Source of the DNA: Armatimonadota bacterium
GTDB lineage: Bacteria > Armatimonadota > Fervidibacteria > Fervidibacterales > Thermosaccharophagaceae
Length of the DNA stretch: 64,000 bases
Direction of reading: 5' to 3'
Assembly: GCA_025062195.1 (NCBI GenBank)
Contig: JANXAS010000018.1
Location: 1 to 64,000 of the forward strand
Shown: piece after piece, positions 36,230-45,971 of the stretch
Layout of the letters: the number at the start of each line of letters is the position of its first letter
How positions within the stretch are numbered: the stretch's first letter is position 1
The notes under the pieces: model-generated
Databases searched by the model: none
What the model was told of the DNA's origin: nothing
What the model saw: only the letters and a program-made list of their open reading frames with translations
Position numbers and translations under genes: made by a program

Positions 36230-37933
36230 GTGCAATTGAGCCACGGTTGTGACTCTTTTAATGCTCCTTATGAAGAGCATTGGTTAAGAGCGCTATCTTG
36301 CATCCTTCTCTTAGCGCTTTTAGTGGGCTCACAACCGCTTTATGGCACCGAAAGCCTGCGGCTATTTATCCTCGGCAATGATGTGGGACAGCTTGCGTGC
36401 AAGTGGTCTGACAATGATGTATTCGTGCAAGCTGGGGAATGGCTGAAAGTTTTGCCGGTAAAGATTGAATTCATGGACAGCGAGAGGCTCCTGATTAGGC
36501 GTGAGGATGGCAAGCGCATAGAGTTGCGCGCTAATGCTCAAGATGTGCTGATTGATGGCGAGATAGGAAAAATTGAGCCAGCTGTAACCTCGGTTGATGG
36601 TGAGCTTTTCATCCCACTGAAAGCATTCTGTGGACTCCTCAATCTGCCCTTCAGCTTTGATGCCGTCAACAAGGTTGGCTATATATGCGCTGCACTTCTG
36701 CCAGTTGAGGTCAAGCAGGTGGAAGACGGCTGGCGAATTGAGATACCGTTTACTGCCAATACAAGCTACAGCATCAATCGTCTGAGCGGACCGGAAAGAA
36801 TCTACATTGATGCAGCAAACTGCCTTGTCAGTTCACAGATGCATGGCGAGGTCATCGGGAGAAAGGGTTCCATTGAGCGTATACGAGTTGGGCAATACTC
36901 ACTTACACCGCCAACTGCAAGGGTTGTGCTTGATACAGATGTAAAGCTCGGATTTCAAGACATCACCGTTAAAGACGCTCAAGGGAAGACGCAAAGGGTA
37001 GTGCTTTTCGTTCGCGACTTGAAAGTGAGCAAAGCTGGCGAAGCCAGGGCGAAAGTGAGTGCTGTCAAGCTTGAGCCAACTAACGGCATAGTCAGAGGGT
37101 TGATATCGGTTGAAGGTGCGCTCAGGTATCGTGCCTTTACGCTTCGTGACCCATACAGGATCGTTATTGATTTTCGCGGGACCGAATTAGCGCTGCCAAT
37201 TGGGACTCAAGAGATACCGAAGAACGAAATGGTCAAAGAGGTTAGGGTTGGCAACCCTGAGGTTGATGGTGAACTTGTGGCAAGGGTCGTCTTTGAACTC
37301 TTCAAGCCAGTCCGCTACAGGGTGATAGAAAAACAAGCTGGCGGTGGTCTGGCAGTTGAGCTTGGCGCAAGTTCATTAAGCGGTGTGAGCATCGTTATTG
37401 ACCCAGGACATGGTGGACAAGACCCAGGTGCAATTAGCCCCACTGGCATGTTCAAGAGCAAACTCGTTGAGAAGGAACTGACGCTTGACATAGCGCTGAA
37501 GTTGCACAAGCTGCTTACAAATGCCGGGGCAATCGTAACGATGACCCGCTACGGCGATTACTATGTCTCACTTGAGGACAGAGTATACATCGCCAACAAG
37601 TTAAACCCAGCTGCATTTGTCAGCATACATCTCAACTCATTTCCCACGCCCGGGGCAAAGTCTGGCACCGAGACATACTACTTCACACCGCAGAGTGAAT
37701 TGCTTGCAGGAGCAATCCATAAAAACCTGGTAGCCACCCTTGGTCTACCGGACAACGGTATCAGGCAAAGGCGTTTTTATGTGCTGCGCAACACAAATGT
37801 TCCAGCTGTCCTAATTGAGGCATGTTATCTCAACCATCCCGTTGATGGCGCCTTGGTTATGGATGAGCAATTTCGCGAGAAGATAGCGCTCGCCATATTT
37901 AACGGACTTGAGGAGTATTTTAGCAGCCGTTAG
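36230..37933 (+). CDS. N-acetylmuramoyl-L-alanine amidase with AMIN domains (AmiC-like)
   Basis: Periplasmic zinc amidase that cuts stem peptides from murein during cell separation. 567 residues. Signal peptide (ALSCILLLALLVGSQPLYG); a copper-amine-oxidase-N-like beta domain (residues ~40-150); two AMIN-like segments (RIRVGQYSLTPPTARVVLDT and YRIVIDFRG onward); and a C-terminal Amidase_3 domain with VIDPGHGGQDPGA (Zn His), KELTLDIALKL (Zn Glu), FVSIHLNS (Zn His) and LIEACYLNH (catalytic Glu). GGTGGAG precedes the GTG start. The AMIN parts should localise it to the cell wall. Confidence 0.92.
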   Translation: MQLSHGCDSFNAPYEEHWLRALSCILLLALLVGSQPLYGTESLRLFILGNDVGQLACKWSDNDVFVQAGEWLKVLPVKIEFMDSERLLIRREDGKRIELRANAQDVLIDGEIGKIEPAVTSVDGELFIPLKAFCGLLNLPFSFDAVNKVGYICAALLPVEVKQVEDGWRIEIPFTANTSYSINRLSGPERIYIDAANCLVSSQMHGEVIGRKGSIERIRVGQYSLTPPTARVVLDTDVKLGFQDITVKDAQGKTQRVVLFVRDLKVSKAGEARAKVSAVKLEPTNGIVRGLISVEGALRYRAFTLRDPYRIVIDFRGTELALPIGTQEIPKNEMVKEVRVGNPEVDGELVARVVFELFKPVRYRVIEKQAGGGLAVELGASSLSGVSIVIDPGHGGQDPGAISPTGMFKSKLVEKELTLDIALKLHKLLTNAGAIVTMTRYGDYYVSLEDRVYIANKLNPAAFVSIHLNSFPTPGAKSGTETYYFTPQSELLAGAIHKNLVATLGLPDNGIRQRRFYVLRNTNVPAVLIEACYLNHPVDGALVMDEQFREKIALAIFNGLEEYFSSR

Positions 37934-37952
37934 TTGTGTCATCGTAGAGAGC

Positions 37953-39191
37953 TCAACTTGCGAATTCCTCAACCACTCTCATTGCCATTCTCACCCACTC
38001 CCACATCCTCTGTGGCTGCCTGCGGCATGTGTGCAAATCTTTCATAAGCACTTCAACGACACACCCTCTCGCCTTCTCGAGCGCCTCACGCAGCTTTCTC
38101 TCAGCAAGAGCGATGTCCCAATGCTCAATGCTGAATATGCTCGGGTTGGGTTTAAGTGACATGATGTATTTGTTCCCCAAGCCCTCCGCGGCCTTCCCAA
38201 CATCAGCCCAAGGGCTTACGCTCACGCGCCTCAAATTCGGAATAGCCCTCTTTATCACATCAAGCTTGTGATGGAGAGGCTCACAACACCCATAGCTTGC
38301 CAACCCGAAACGGGACAAGAACTGCCTCTCATAACGGAGGGCAAACTCGTCATGCATTTCCGGTGAGACATCAACAAATATTTGTGTTGTGGCATGCCCC
38401 CATTGATCCTTTGCGCGCACATGTGTGCCATCAAAATCAGGCTGCGGTAGTTCATCCGTAAACCCAAGCCCGCCAGGTCCGACATAGTTTGCACCGTTGT
38501 TGAGTGATAGCAATCCAAGCCTCTCATACTGCTCAAGAAGCGAAAGGTGCCAATCCGTCATCCTTTGAAACCAGCTGTGAAGCCATTCGGGACGCTCAAT
38601 CATGTCAATGAACGTGTTCTCAATGCCACGCCATTGGATAAACTGGTCAATGATTGCAAACCAATGCCCAACAACGCCGCGCCTTTCCACTGCGAGTATG
38701 CCGTCGTATATCTCGCATAGCTGCTCATATGTCCTATCGGTTGCTTCCCAATCAACCATCACTTCTGGCATCTTTATCATGCTTGGGTCATCACAATCAT
38801 TGATAACCGGTTTGAAACGGGCTGCTCCAAACTCATGCTCCGGTCTCTCCACATCCGCATCTATTCCATAACCGCTAACCTTGATTGCTATCGGACAATA
38901 GACTTTAGCCTCATAGACATGGTCATCCGGCATGTGCTCAAAGTGATAAAGGCGTGTGCGCAACTGCCATTCCTGTTGGCGCGCAAACTCATCCTCACAT
39001 TTGAGCTCAATCTCGTCTTTGTTCTCGTGCCATGTGTCGTTCAACAGCAGCACCATAGGGCGAACTGGCTCAAGCCTGTTCAATCGCCGCCATAACTCTA
39101 TTTTCTCGTGCTGAGATGGCAGGGAAGCTATCTCGGCGAGCCTATTTGCAAGGTCCCTCAGTATTGCTTTATCCCGTTCAGGTATCGCCAT
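37953..39191 (-). CDS. URO-D-superfamily protein (corrinoid methyltransferase-like)
   Basis: About 412 residues of the uroporphyrinogen decarboxylase-like superfamily, closest in layout to MtaA/MtbA-type methyltransferases and the many unassigned members in Armatimonadota-like genomes. Seen: RPMVLLLNDTWHE, MIKMPEVMVDW, LLSLNNGANYVGPGGLGFTD, ASYGCCEPLHHKLDVIK (a possible zinc-site Cys-His) and RRVSVSPWADVGKAAEGLG. True HemE signatures are lacking, so heme synthesis is unlikely. ATG 39191 has GGCGGTGATTCAT upstream; the frame extends to 39224. It is convergent with the amidase. Confidence 0.72.
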   Translation of the reverse strand: MAIPERDKAILRDLANRLAEIASLPSQHEKIELWRRLNRLEPVRPMVLLLNDTWHENKDEIELKCEDEFARQQEWQLRTRLYHFEHMPDDHVYEAKVYCPIAIKVSGYGIDADVERPEHEFGAARFKPVINDCDDPSMIKMPEVMVDWEATDRTYEQLCEIYDGILAVERRGVVGHWFAIIDQFIQWRGIENTFIDMIERPEWLHSWFQRMTDWHLSLLEQYERLGLLSLNNGANYVGPGGLGFTDELPQPDFDGTHVRAKDQWGHATTQIFVDVSPEMHDEFALRYERQFLSRFGLASYGCCEPLHHKLDVIKRAIPNLRRVSVSPWADVGKAAEGLGNKYIMSLKPNPSIFSIEHWDIALAERKLREALEKARGCVVEVLMKDLHTCRRQPQRMWEWVRMAMRVVEEFAS

Positions 39192-39341
39192 ATGAATCAC
39201 CGCCAAAGATGAATTTGCTCGCATAGCTTTATTCTCGCTATCCTTATGATTGGCTCATCATAGTGCTGTCATCTTCAAATTCAAATTATCGCGCTGTTGT
39301 ATGGTTCGCCGTTTTGCAGCGCGTGGTGAGGTGGTGCAGTT

Positions 39342-41609
39342 ATGGGAACTGATGGTGTAGGTGAGCGTGCCTTTCGCATTGATGCGCCCGCTATGGTGAC
39401 TGGGAAGGCAAAGTATGGCGCTGACATTCATGTGCCGAGCATGCTCCACGGTAAAATTCTTCGGAGCAAATACGCGCATGCTCGCATATTGCGCATAGAC
39501 ACAACTGAAGCGGTTCAGATGAGCGGCGTGAAAGCCGTCATAACAGCCGACGATGTTCGGGGCAGTGACTTGTTCGCCAAAGACTATGTGCGCTTCCATG
39601 GTCAAAAGATCGCAGCGGTGGCTGCTGATAGCGTTCAAACGGCGCTTGAAGCGATTGAGGCGATCAAAGTTGAATATGAACCGCTCACAGCTGTCACAGA
39701 TGTGCGAGATGCTATAAAGCCTGATGCACCGTGCGCATTCATCGGGGGTGAGTTTGAGGAAGTCCGTGACGCTTATGGTCGACCGCTGAGAAACATCTCA
39801 CGGTATCGTGAATTTATCAGCGGTGATGTTGAAGAGATGATGCGCTCCTCCGATGCAGTTGTTGAGGGCGAATTCTATGTCCCATCAGTGCATCAAAGTT
39901 ATCTTGAACCCCATGCTTGCATTGCGCTCCCAATTGGTGGCGGAAAAGTTGAGATATGGACGAGCACGCAGGGACACTTCCAGGTGCGCTCGCTTACTGC
40001 AAGGCTGCTCGGATTGCCACTGCATCACATCAAAGTGATACCCACTTTCATGGGTGGTGGCTTTGGCGGAAGGAACACACAAGTTTACACTGAGCCAGTT
40101 GCCGCCCTGCTCGCGTTGAAGACTGGTCTGCCTGTCCAAGTCATTGACGATAGAAGCGAGGTCATCCTTGACTCCCACCCGGCACCGGCTTGCTATGCAC
40201 GCGCACGCCTCGGCGCAAGCAAGGACGGAACACTTATGGCACTTGATGCTGAGGTGTTTTGGGATGGCGGTGTGAGCGGCTATATTGGCGCTTCGGTTCA
40301 CCTGAGAGGCTTATATCGCCTGCGAAGTTACAGGATTCGCTCATATGGAGTTTATACAAACAAGCCTGCACCGGGAGCATATAGGGCGCCGGATGCCCCG
40401 CAGATGGCATTCGTCAGGGAATCCCTCATGGACATGCTTGCAAGAGAAATCGGAATTGACCCATGGGAGTTGCGGATGAAGAATGCTGTTGAGGAGGGAG
40501 ATACATCAACCGATGGTGTGCCGTTGCCTAAAGTCGGATTTAAAGAAACACTGAAAGCCTTAATGGACTACTCCGCTAAGACGCATGAGCGCTCAAAGGC
40601 AGCTTTTCGCACAGCATCACCAACAGCCCATCTAAACGGGAGCGCACCAAGCAAAGCAGCTTTGGAAATGCTTGGCAGTGGCAATTGGAGAGTCGGAAGA
40701 GGGTTAGCGTGTGGTGAATGGACAAACTATTCGGGATACTCAAGCGCAACCGTCATGCTGAACGAGGATGGCACATTCCAAGTCATAACAGGTTCTTGCG
40801 ATGTTACTGGAACGAACACTCTGTTTGCTCAAATCGTCTCAGAGGAATTAAAAGTGCCCATCAAAAAGGTATCAGTGGTCGTAGGCGATACGGAGTCAGT
40901 CCCATGGCATCATCAAACTGGTGGCAGCAGAGTGGCTTACACGACTGGCATGGCTGTGCTCAAAGCCGCGCAACAATTGCGCGAGCGCATGCTCCAGATA
41001 GCTGCAAAGATACTTGGAGTTGATGCACAGGAGCTTGAACTCGGTGAAGAGTGCATCTGTGTAAAGGACAATCAGAGCCAGAGGGTGAGCTACATAGAGC
41101 TTGGGCGAGCCTGTATTGCCGAATATGGACCTCTGCACGGCTCACACAGCATTGCTTGGATGCCAACTCGCCCAGCGTATGCCGTTGCGCTCGCTGAAGC
41201 GGCTGTTGACTTAGATACGGGCAAGGTGAAGGTATTGCGTTATATCGCTGCTCAAGATGTGGGCAAAGCACTCAACCCGCTCGCAATTGAGGGTCAAATA
41301 CACGGTGCAGTAATGCAGGGCATAGGGTGGGCAACAATGGAGGGCTACAAGTATACCGATGATGGTAGGGTGGCTAACGCCACGCTTGCCGATTACCTTC
41401 TTCCAACGAGCACTGATGCGGCGGAAATAGAGCCAGTCATAGTTGAAGTGCCAAATCCAGACGGACCCTACGGCGCAAAGGGTGTAGGGGAGCCATCAAT
41501 CATTCCATCACTCGCCGCAATTGCCAACGCCGTCTCAGATGCAATTGGAAAGCGGGTAACATCGCTCCCGATGACACCGGAACGCATCGTTATGGTGCTC
41601 ATGCATTAA
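39342..41609 (+). CDS. Molybdenum hydroxylase large subunit (xanthine dehydrogenase/aldehyde oxidase family)
   Basis: 755-residue molybdopterin-cytosine-dinucleotide subunit that hydroxylates an aldehyde or N-heterocycle. GERAFRIDAPAMVTGKAKYG begins the a/b hammerhead domain. FMGGGFGGRN and GAYRAPDAPQ are cofactor-binding loops, QTGGSRVAYTTGMAV follows in the second catalytic domain, and GVGEPSIIPSLAAIANAV holds the catalytic Glu. GAGGTGG precedes the ATG. The FAD and 2Fe-2S subunits (XdhB/C or CoxM/S), normally adjacent, are not in this window, so partners must be encoded elsewhere. The substrate is unknown. Confidence 0.88.
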   Translation: MGTDGVGERAFRIDAPAMVTGKAKYGADIHVPSMLHGKILRSKYAHARILRIDTTEAVQMSGVKAVITADDVRGSDLFAKDYVRFHGQKIAAVAADSVQTALEAIEAIKVEYEPLTAVTDVRDAIKPDAPCAFIGGEFEEVRDAYGRPLRNISRYREFISGDVEEMMRSSDAVVEGEFYVPSVHQSYLEPHACIALPIGGGKVEIWTSTQGHFQVRSLTARLLGLPLHHIKVIPTFMGGGFGGRNTQVYTEPVAALLALKTGLPVQVIDDRSEVILDSHPAPACYARARLGASKDGTLMALDAEVFWDGGVSGYIGASVHLRGLYRLRSYRIRSYGVYTNKPAPGAYRAPDAPQMAFVRESLMDMLAREIGIDPWELRMKNAVEEGDTSTDGVPLPKVGFKETLKALMDYSAKTHERSKAAFRTASPTAHLNGSAPSKAALEMLGSGNWRVGRGLACGEWTNYSGYSSATVMLNEDGTFQVITGSCDVTGTNTLFAQIVSEELKVPIKKVSVVVGDTESVPWHHQTGGSRVAYTTGMAVLKAAQQLRERMLQIAAKILGVDAQELELGEECICVKDNQSQRVSYIELGRACIAEYGPLHGSHSIAWMPTRPAYAVALAEAAVDLDTGKVKVLRYIAAQDVGKALNPLAIEGQIHGAVMQGIGWATMEGYKYTDDGRVANATLADYLLPTSTDAAEIEPVIVEVPNPDGPYGAKGVGEPSIIPSLAAIANAVSDAIGKRVTSLPMTPERIVMVLMH

Positions 41610-41699
41610 TGTATAGGTAGCGACATTGAAAATTCTAAATAGGTCGCACAGGTGAATGGGGCTGTTAAGTCGCCACCATTTTAGCTTGCACCATCATAT

Positions 41700-41859
41700 C
41701 GTTAACTTCTGTTGGGGCAAGCCACGGCGCCACCAACTGTTTGTGTTTTTGCGGTAGCGCCGTCATACACGCCGCAAAGGGAGAGCCTTTGACGAAGCCG
41801 GCGATATTTCCCTTAGCAAGCTGATGACCTCATCTCGGGTATAGCGTGGCGAGAAGATT
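41700..41859 (-). pseudogene. Remnant of an MNT-type minimal nucleotidyltransferase
   Basis: Directly after the HEPN stop, minus-strand translation gives RYTRDEVISLLREISPASSK then ALPLRRV, the typical N-terminus of small nucleotidyltransferases. A frame change is needed to continue with DGATAKTQTVGGAV, aligning to the expected VVLFGSYAKGTQTVGSDVDL. The GS and DxD active-site residues are lost (GA and no Asp pair) and stops follow. It is interpreted as a decayed partner of the HEPN gene. The alignment is short, so confidence is limited. Confidence 0.5.
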
Positions 41860-42229
41860 TTAGCAGAACCGAAGGACTTGCTCGGCATAGCTGATTAGCC
41901 CCTCATCTTCCTGCTGGGTATAGCCTCCTCTTGGCAAACCGGATGAATGAGCACCGGAATAGCGTGTGGGGATATGGGCTTTATCCTATCCCAATGCTGC
42001 CAAGCGCAATTCCTCAGGGACGACTGCCCGCGTGGATAAAGCATCCACCAAGTCAGCAATAGAATAACCACCCTTCCCCGTGCAACTTTTGAAAGGCAGC
42101 TTTTACGGCTTTCTCAGCCGCTTGATGGGCGGAGAGGCATGCCCACTCGTAGAAACCGCTCGCCAAATCGTTACGAGCGTGCTCTAAGTCACCCTGTGCT
42201 TTGTCCGTCCAATCGGCACTGCGTTACAG
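41860..42229 (-). pseudogene. Decayed HEPN-domain gene
   Basis: Minus-strand translation reads RSADWTDKAQGDLEHARNDL, ASGFYEWACLSAHQAAEKAV and KAAFQKLHGEGW: a HEPN domain of the MNT-HEPN type. Near 42070 the frame shifts; the next frame gives YSIADLVDALSTRAVVPEEL, RLAALG, a TAG stop (41986-41988), then DKAHIPTRYSGAHSSGL and ISYAEQVLRFC with an intact final TAA at 41860-41862. The start reads CTG TAA where ATG AAC is expected. One lost start, one frameshift and one nonsense codon make it inactive. The HEPN RNase motif RxxxxH is not evident (AHQAAEKA region only). Confidence 0.75.
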
Positions 42230-42283
42230 GTTAATTTCGCCACCACGCAGAGCCAACCATCCTCCCCAGCACTGGAAAATGTG

Positions 42284-43120
42284 TCACACAAAACGGCGCA
42301 AGTATGCCAACCCTTTGAGCAAACCTTCCTCCCTTGGCAACGCCGTATCCTCATGCTCAATGCTCAACACGCCATTGTAGCCATTGCTCCTGAGCAAACC
42401 GATTAGCTGCCCCCAATCAATCGTGCCAAACCCCGGAATGACATATCGCCACCAACCATGCTCTTGGTTGCCCAAGTATCTTCTCCTGTGCCAAAGTATC
42501 GTTGTATCCTTTGCGTGCACATGAAATATGCGGTTTGAAAACCTCTCGGCAGCATACATGTAGTCAATGTCCTGCCAGACGAGATGCGATGGATCAAAGT
42601 TCAAACCGATGTTGTCGTAGCTTACCACTTCAAAGAAGCGTTCCCAGTGCCTTAGCGATTGCAGGTTGGTCGCATACCAGTTCTCAAGGGCTATCTTAAT
42701 GCCCTTCTCGGCAGCATGTTCACAAATCCTTCTGAAAGCCTTTGGAGCATCCTCTTCAATCGTCTGCATCTTTGTCTTGTTTGGCATAGGCATCCCAGCG
42801 AGCGTGCATACAACTTCAACACCTAAGATAGCTGCCGCATCTATCACCCTGTGTAGGGAGAGCAGGAAACGCCTCCTCTCAGCAAGGTCTGGGTTGAGCG
42901 TATTCCCATACATTGCGAGTGCCGAAATATGCAATCCTGATGATTCAATAAGTTGCTTTACCTTACCGCCACCGGTGCGCAACACTTGTTGGGCATCGAT
43001 GTGTCCCGAACCGACACCACAAACAACTTCAAGCGCTTGGAAACCAACTCGCTTGGCAAACTCAACCACCTTTTCAAATGGCTCACCGCGAAATGGAGCC
43101 GTGTAAAAACCGATATACAT
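42284..43120 (-). CDS. Sugar phosphate isomerase/epimerase (TIM barrel)
   Basis: About 278 residues of the xylose isomerase-like superfamily. GFQALEVVCGVGSGH lies in the first strand-helix units, then VEVVCTLAGMP, IALENW (metal Glu), IGLNFDPSHLVWQ (Asp, His), IFHVHAKDT (His, Asp) and GVLSIEHEDTALPREEG (Glu). This is the inosose dehydratase / D-psicose epimerase pattern. ATG 43120 (MYIGFYTAPF) is chosen because GGAGGTGGTGGTG precedes it; the frame begins five residues earlier. The substrate is unknown. Confidence 0.84.
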   Translation of the reverse strand: MYIGFYTAPFRGEPFEKVVEFAKRVGFQALEVVCGVGSGHIDAQQVLRTGGGKVKQLIESSGLHISALAMYGNTLNPDLAERRRFLLSLHRVIDAAAILGVEVVCTLAGMPMPNKTKMQTIEEDAPKAFRRICEHAAEKGIKIALENWYATNLQSLRHWERFFEVVSYDNIGLNFDPSHLVWQDIDYMYAAERFSNRIFHVHAKDTTILWHRRRYLGNQEHGWWRYVIPGFGTIDWGQLIGLLRSNGYNGVLSIEHEDTALPREEGLLKGLAYLRRFV

Positions 43121-43200
43121 CACCACCACCTCCATGCGATACCATCGCTCAACTCGCCGCTCAAACCTTAACTATGCAAACTCAAAGCTCAAGTCGCCAC

Positions 43201-44370
43201 TCACATGCCTATGCTTTTGAGCAACTCATCAATTGCGTTCCAAACTTCTTCAACCGTTATTGTGCGCATGCATTGATAATCGTTGCACCTGTAATCGTGC
43301 CCCAAGCGCAGGCACGGAACACAATCCAGCCTCGCTTGAATAACCCTGTGAACTCTCCCCAGCGGACGCCATTGAGCTGGATTTGTAGGTCCGTGCAACG
43401 CCACTGTCGGTGTCCCAACTGCGGCAGCAAGGTGCATTATGCCAGTGTTTGGGCACACAACAAATTTAGCCATGCTGACGAGTGCTACCAGTTCGGCAAA
43501 AGATGTTTTGCCAATTAAGTTTAAGACACCATTGCAGCCTGCTAAGCGCACGAGGCGCTCGCCGAAGCGCGCATCATCTTTACCACCTGTTAGGACGACG
43601 AAAAAGCCACACCCACTTAACCTGCGAGCCACCTCAGCATAGCCTTCAATCAACCACATCCTCGGTTCGCCACCAAAACCGCACCCTGGATGTATGATTG
43701 CCACCGGTTGGGCGAAACCGCGCCAACCGGATGAGAGAAGGCGATGATGGACAACCTCAACTTTATCCCTCCGAGGAGAGACGCACCCAAAGAAGTTAGC
43801 ATGGGCTTCACTTACGATGTTGCTCCCAAGAAACTGGGAGGCGAGGCAGGCAAAGGATGTAAGCGTATGCTGCTCAAAGCTGTATGTAACGAAGTTCGTA
43901 TACAGCGCATGACGGTGTTGCATCGGCGTTGAGAAACCATAGCGCAATGCTGCTCCCGAGAGGAAAGAGATAATGGCGCTCACGCGCATCCATTGCTCAA
44001 AATCAATTGCGGCAAGAAAGCGCTCACGGCGCAGCCTCATAACTAAGGCGAGCAACTCACCGGGATTAGAAATGCACTTTCCAAAATCAACTTCATAGAC
44101 AGAGCCATCGCTTGCCAGCCCGAGGTGTTCAACAACTTCGCGCATGCTTGGTGATGTAAGGAGATGCAAACTTGAGTTGCTGCGTTTTTTGATACAATCA
44201 ATCACAGGCTTAAGAAGGATGATGTCACCCATGCCGGCAAATTTCAGAACGAGCACCTTTCCCGTCTCCGCATAGCATGCCGGCTGCAGCCACTTCACCA
44301 ACCAGAGGGCATGCACAATAAAGATGCCAACATGCCTATCAATTGAGCGGACCCATGAAACCTTCCTCAT
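43201..44370 (-). CDS. Family 9 glycosyltransferase (heptosyltransferase-like)
   Basis: GT-B enzyme of 389 residues in the ADP-heptose:LPS heptosyltransferase family. VLVLKFAGMGDIILLKPVID is the N-terminal acceptor-side motif with the catalytic Asp. VAIIHPGCGFGGEPRMW and FVVLTGGKDDARFGE lie in the donor domain, and VVCPNTGIMHLAAAVGTPTV is the donor-binding loop. The N-terminus has a hydrophobic stretch (VGIFIVHALWLVKW) that may touch the membrane. It probably extends LPS core or another surface glycan. It lies at the downstream end of a minus-strand glycan cluster. Confidence 0.88.
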   Translation of the reverse strand: MRKVSWVRSIDRHVGIFIVHALWLVKWLQPACYAETGKVLVLKFAGMGDIILLKPVIDCIKKRSNSSLHLLTSPSMREVVEHLGLASDGSVYEVDFGKCISNPGELLALVMRLRRERFLAAIDFEQWMRVSAIISFLSGAALRYGFSTPMQHRHALYTNFVTYSFEQHTLTSFACLASQFLGSNIVSEAHANFFGCVSPRRDKVEVVHHRLLSSGWRGFAQPVAIIHPGCGFGGEPRMWLIEGYAEVARRLSGCGFFVVLTGGKDDARFGERLVRLAGCNGVLNLIGKTSFAELVALVSMAKFVVCPNTGIMHLAAAVGTPTVALHGPTNPAQWRPLGRVHRVIQARLDCVPCLRLGHDYRCNDYQCMRTITVEEVWNAIDELLKSIGM

Positions 44371-44505
44371 GTTTCAACGACACGCTCACATCCTTTCTGC
44401 CTTGAAAGCAGGGCGGGCAAATGCAAGAGCAATTGCTAAGCCACCCTAATCGGGCTATCGTCCATCGCCACAGAAATGCTGCCAACGGCGTAAGCCACAC
44501 ACAAT

Positions 44506-45918
44506 TCAATATGCCCCCTTGTGGAAGAGCACCTCAAAGAAAGTCTTAATGAGGATCTTTAGGTCAAGCAGCAAAGACCAGTTCTCAACATAGTAGAGGT
44601 CATATTTTGTGCGCTCCTCAATTGGGCAATTGCCACGAAGCCCATTGACCTGCGCCCAACCAGTTATGCCAGCTTTAATCCTATGCCGCTCCATATATCT
44701 CGGGATGCGTTGCGCAAACTGCTCAACAAAGTATGGGCGCTCAGGTCTTGGCCCGACAAGCGACATCTCGCCTTTGAGCACATTGAACAACTGCGGCAGC
44801 TCGTCCAGACTCAACCTTCTGAGCATCTTCCCAATTTTAGTGCAGCGAGGGTCATCTGGCATAGCCCAGATTGGTCCGGTATCATCCTCAGCGCCTTCGC
44901 GCATCGTGCGAAATTTAAGCATCACAAACACCTTGCCATCTTGCCCAACCCTCTCCTGACGGTAAAGAACAGGTCCTTTGGAAGTAAGCTTTATCAACAG
45001 GGCTATGAACAACATCGGCAGCGCAAAAATAACGAGCAGAAGCAAAGATAACGAGATGTCCATTAAACGCTTGGCAAGCGCCCCCCAGGTGCGCAACGGA
45101 AGCCTTGTAACCGTTACGGATGGCATCCCGGCAATCTCCTCAAACTGCCCTCGCCGTTTGATGACATCAACCAAACTGAGCATAAGGCGCACATTGATTT
45201 TGTGCCCTTCAGCCCAATCAAGCAACCGCATCAATGTGCTGTCGGGAAGCGAGTTCTCAGCCACGATAATTTCGTCAAGCCCGCCCATAGCTGATAAACG
45301 ACATTCAAGCCGTTGCCACAGCATCTCGTGGTCTTCGCTCCCAAGTTCGCTTAACTCAACAACCCCAATCACCCTGCATCCATAACCTGTCACAGTAAAT
45401 TGCTCAACGAGGCATTTAGCTTTTGCGCCAACTATGGCAACATTTGAAACTCCGATGCCGGAGCGCCAAAGCATCTGCTCAACAGCTTTGAAAACCATCC
45501 TGCCGATACCGAGCATCAGGATTGTCAGCACCTCAGCCATCACGAAGACAATCCGAGATAGCCATTGATAGCGCAACAGCATGGCGAGTGTCCCGACGAT
45601 AGCGCCGGCAATGAAGCCAGCTACCAATACGCTGTAGAATTCATCAACCGCATGCCTCTCTCGGTATCGCCTATATAGCCCGACAAAGTGAAGGCAAAGC
45701 AACCATGAAAGCACATGAAGGGCAATGAAGCCTGTGTGTATGTTAATCGGTGGTATGCCTTGGTATGGCGGTAGCCATTTAGCTATCAAACCGAAGAAGC
45801 GCAACTGATAGGCAGCTGCGAAACCGATCAGCGCCATGAGAGCGTCTTGCACAAGCAGGATGTATGGGGAAATATGATGCCAACGCAGCCGCCTCTTATA
45901 ACCCTCCGTAGATTGCAT
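44506..45918 (-). CDS. Polyprenyl glycosylphosphotransferase (WcaJ/WbaP-type initiating enzyme)
   Basis: Transfers a sugar-1-phosphate to undecaprenyl phosphate, the first step of polysaccharide synthesis. About 470 residues. Four or five N-terminal membrane helices, a CoA-binding-like Rossmann middle domain (VAIVGAKAKCLVEQF onward), then the catalytic PF02397 domain: KRLMDISLSLLLLVIFALPM, KGPVLYRQERVGQDGKVFVM, LKFRTMRE, LRRLSLDELPQLFNVLKGEM and SLVGPRPERP. ATG 45918 has GGAGGTGATAGAG just upstream; the frame starts at 45975. It sits between the methyltransferase and GT9 genes. Confidence 0.92.
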   Translation of the reverse strand: MQSTEGYKRRLRWHHISPYILLVQDALMALIGFAAAYQLRFFGLIAKWLPPYQGIPPINIHTGFIALHVLSWLLCLHFVGLYRRYRERHAVDEFYSVLVAGFIAGAIVGTLAMLLRYQWLSRIVFVMAEVLTILMLGIGRMVFKAVEQMLWRSGIGVSNVAIVGAKAKCLVEQFTVTGYGCRVIGVVELSELGSEDHEMLWQRLECRLSAMGGLDEIIVAENSLPDSTLMRLLDWAEGHKINVRLMLSLVDVIKRRGQFEEIAGMPSVTVTRLPLRTWGALAKRLMDISLSLLLLVIFALPMLFIALLIKLTSKGPVLYRQERVGQDGKVFVMLKFRTMREGAEDDTGPIWAMPDDPRCTKIGKMLRRLSLDELPQLFNVLKGEMSLVGPRPERPYFVEQFAQRIPRYMERHRIKAGITGWAQVNGLRGNCPIEERTKYDLYYVENWSLLLDLKILIKTFFEVLFHKGAY

Positions 45919-45971
45919 CTCTATCACCTCCGACAGCCATGCAACCATGCCTTCACCGCCGGATGCATCCC

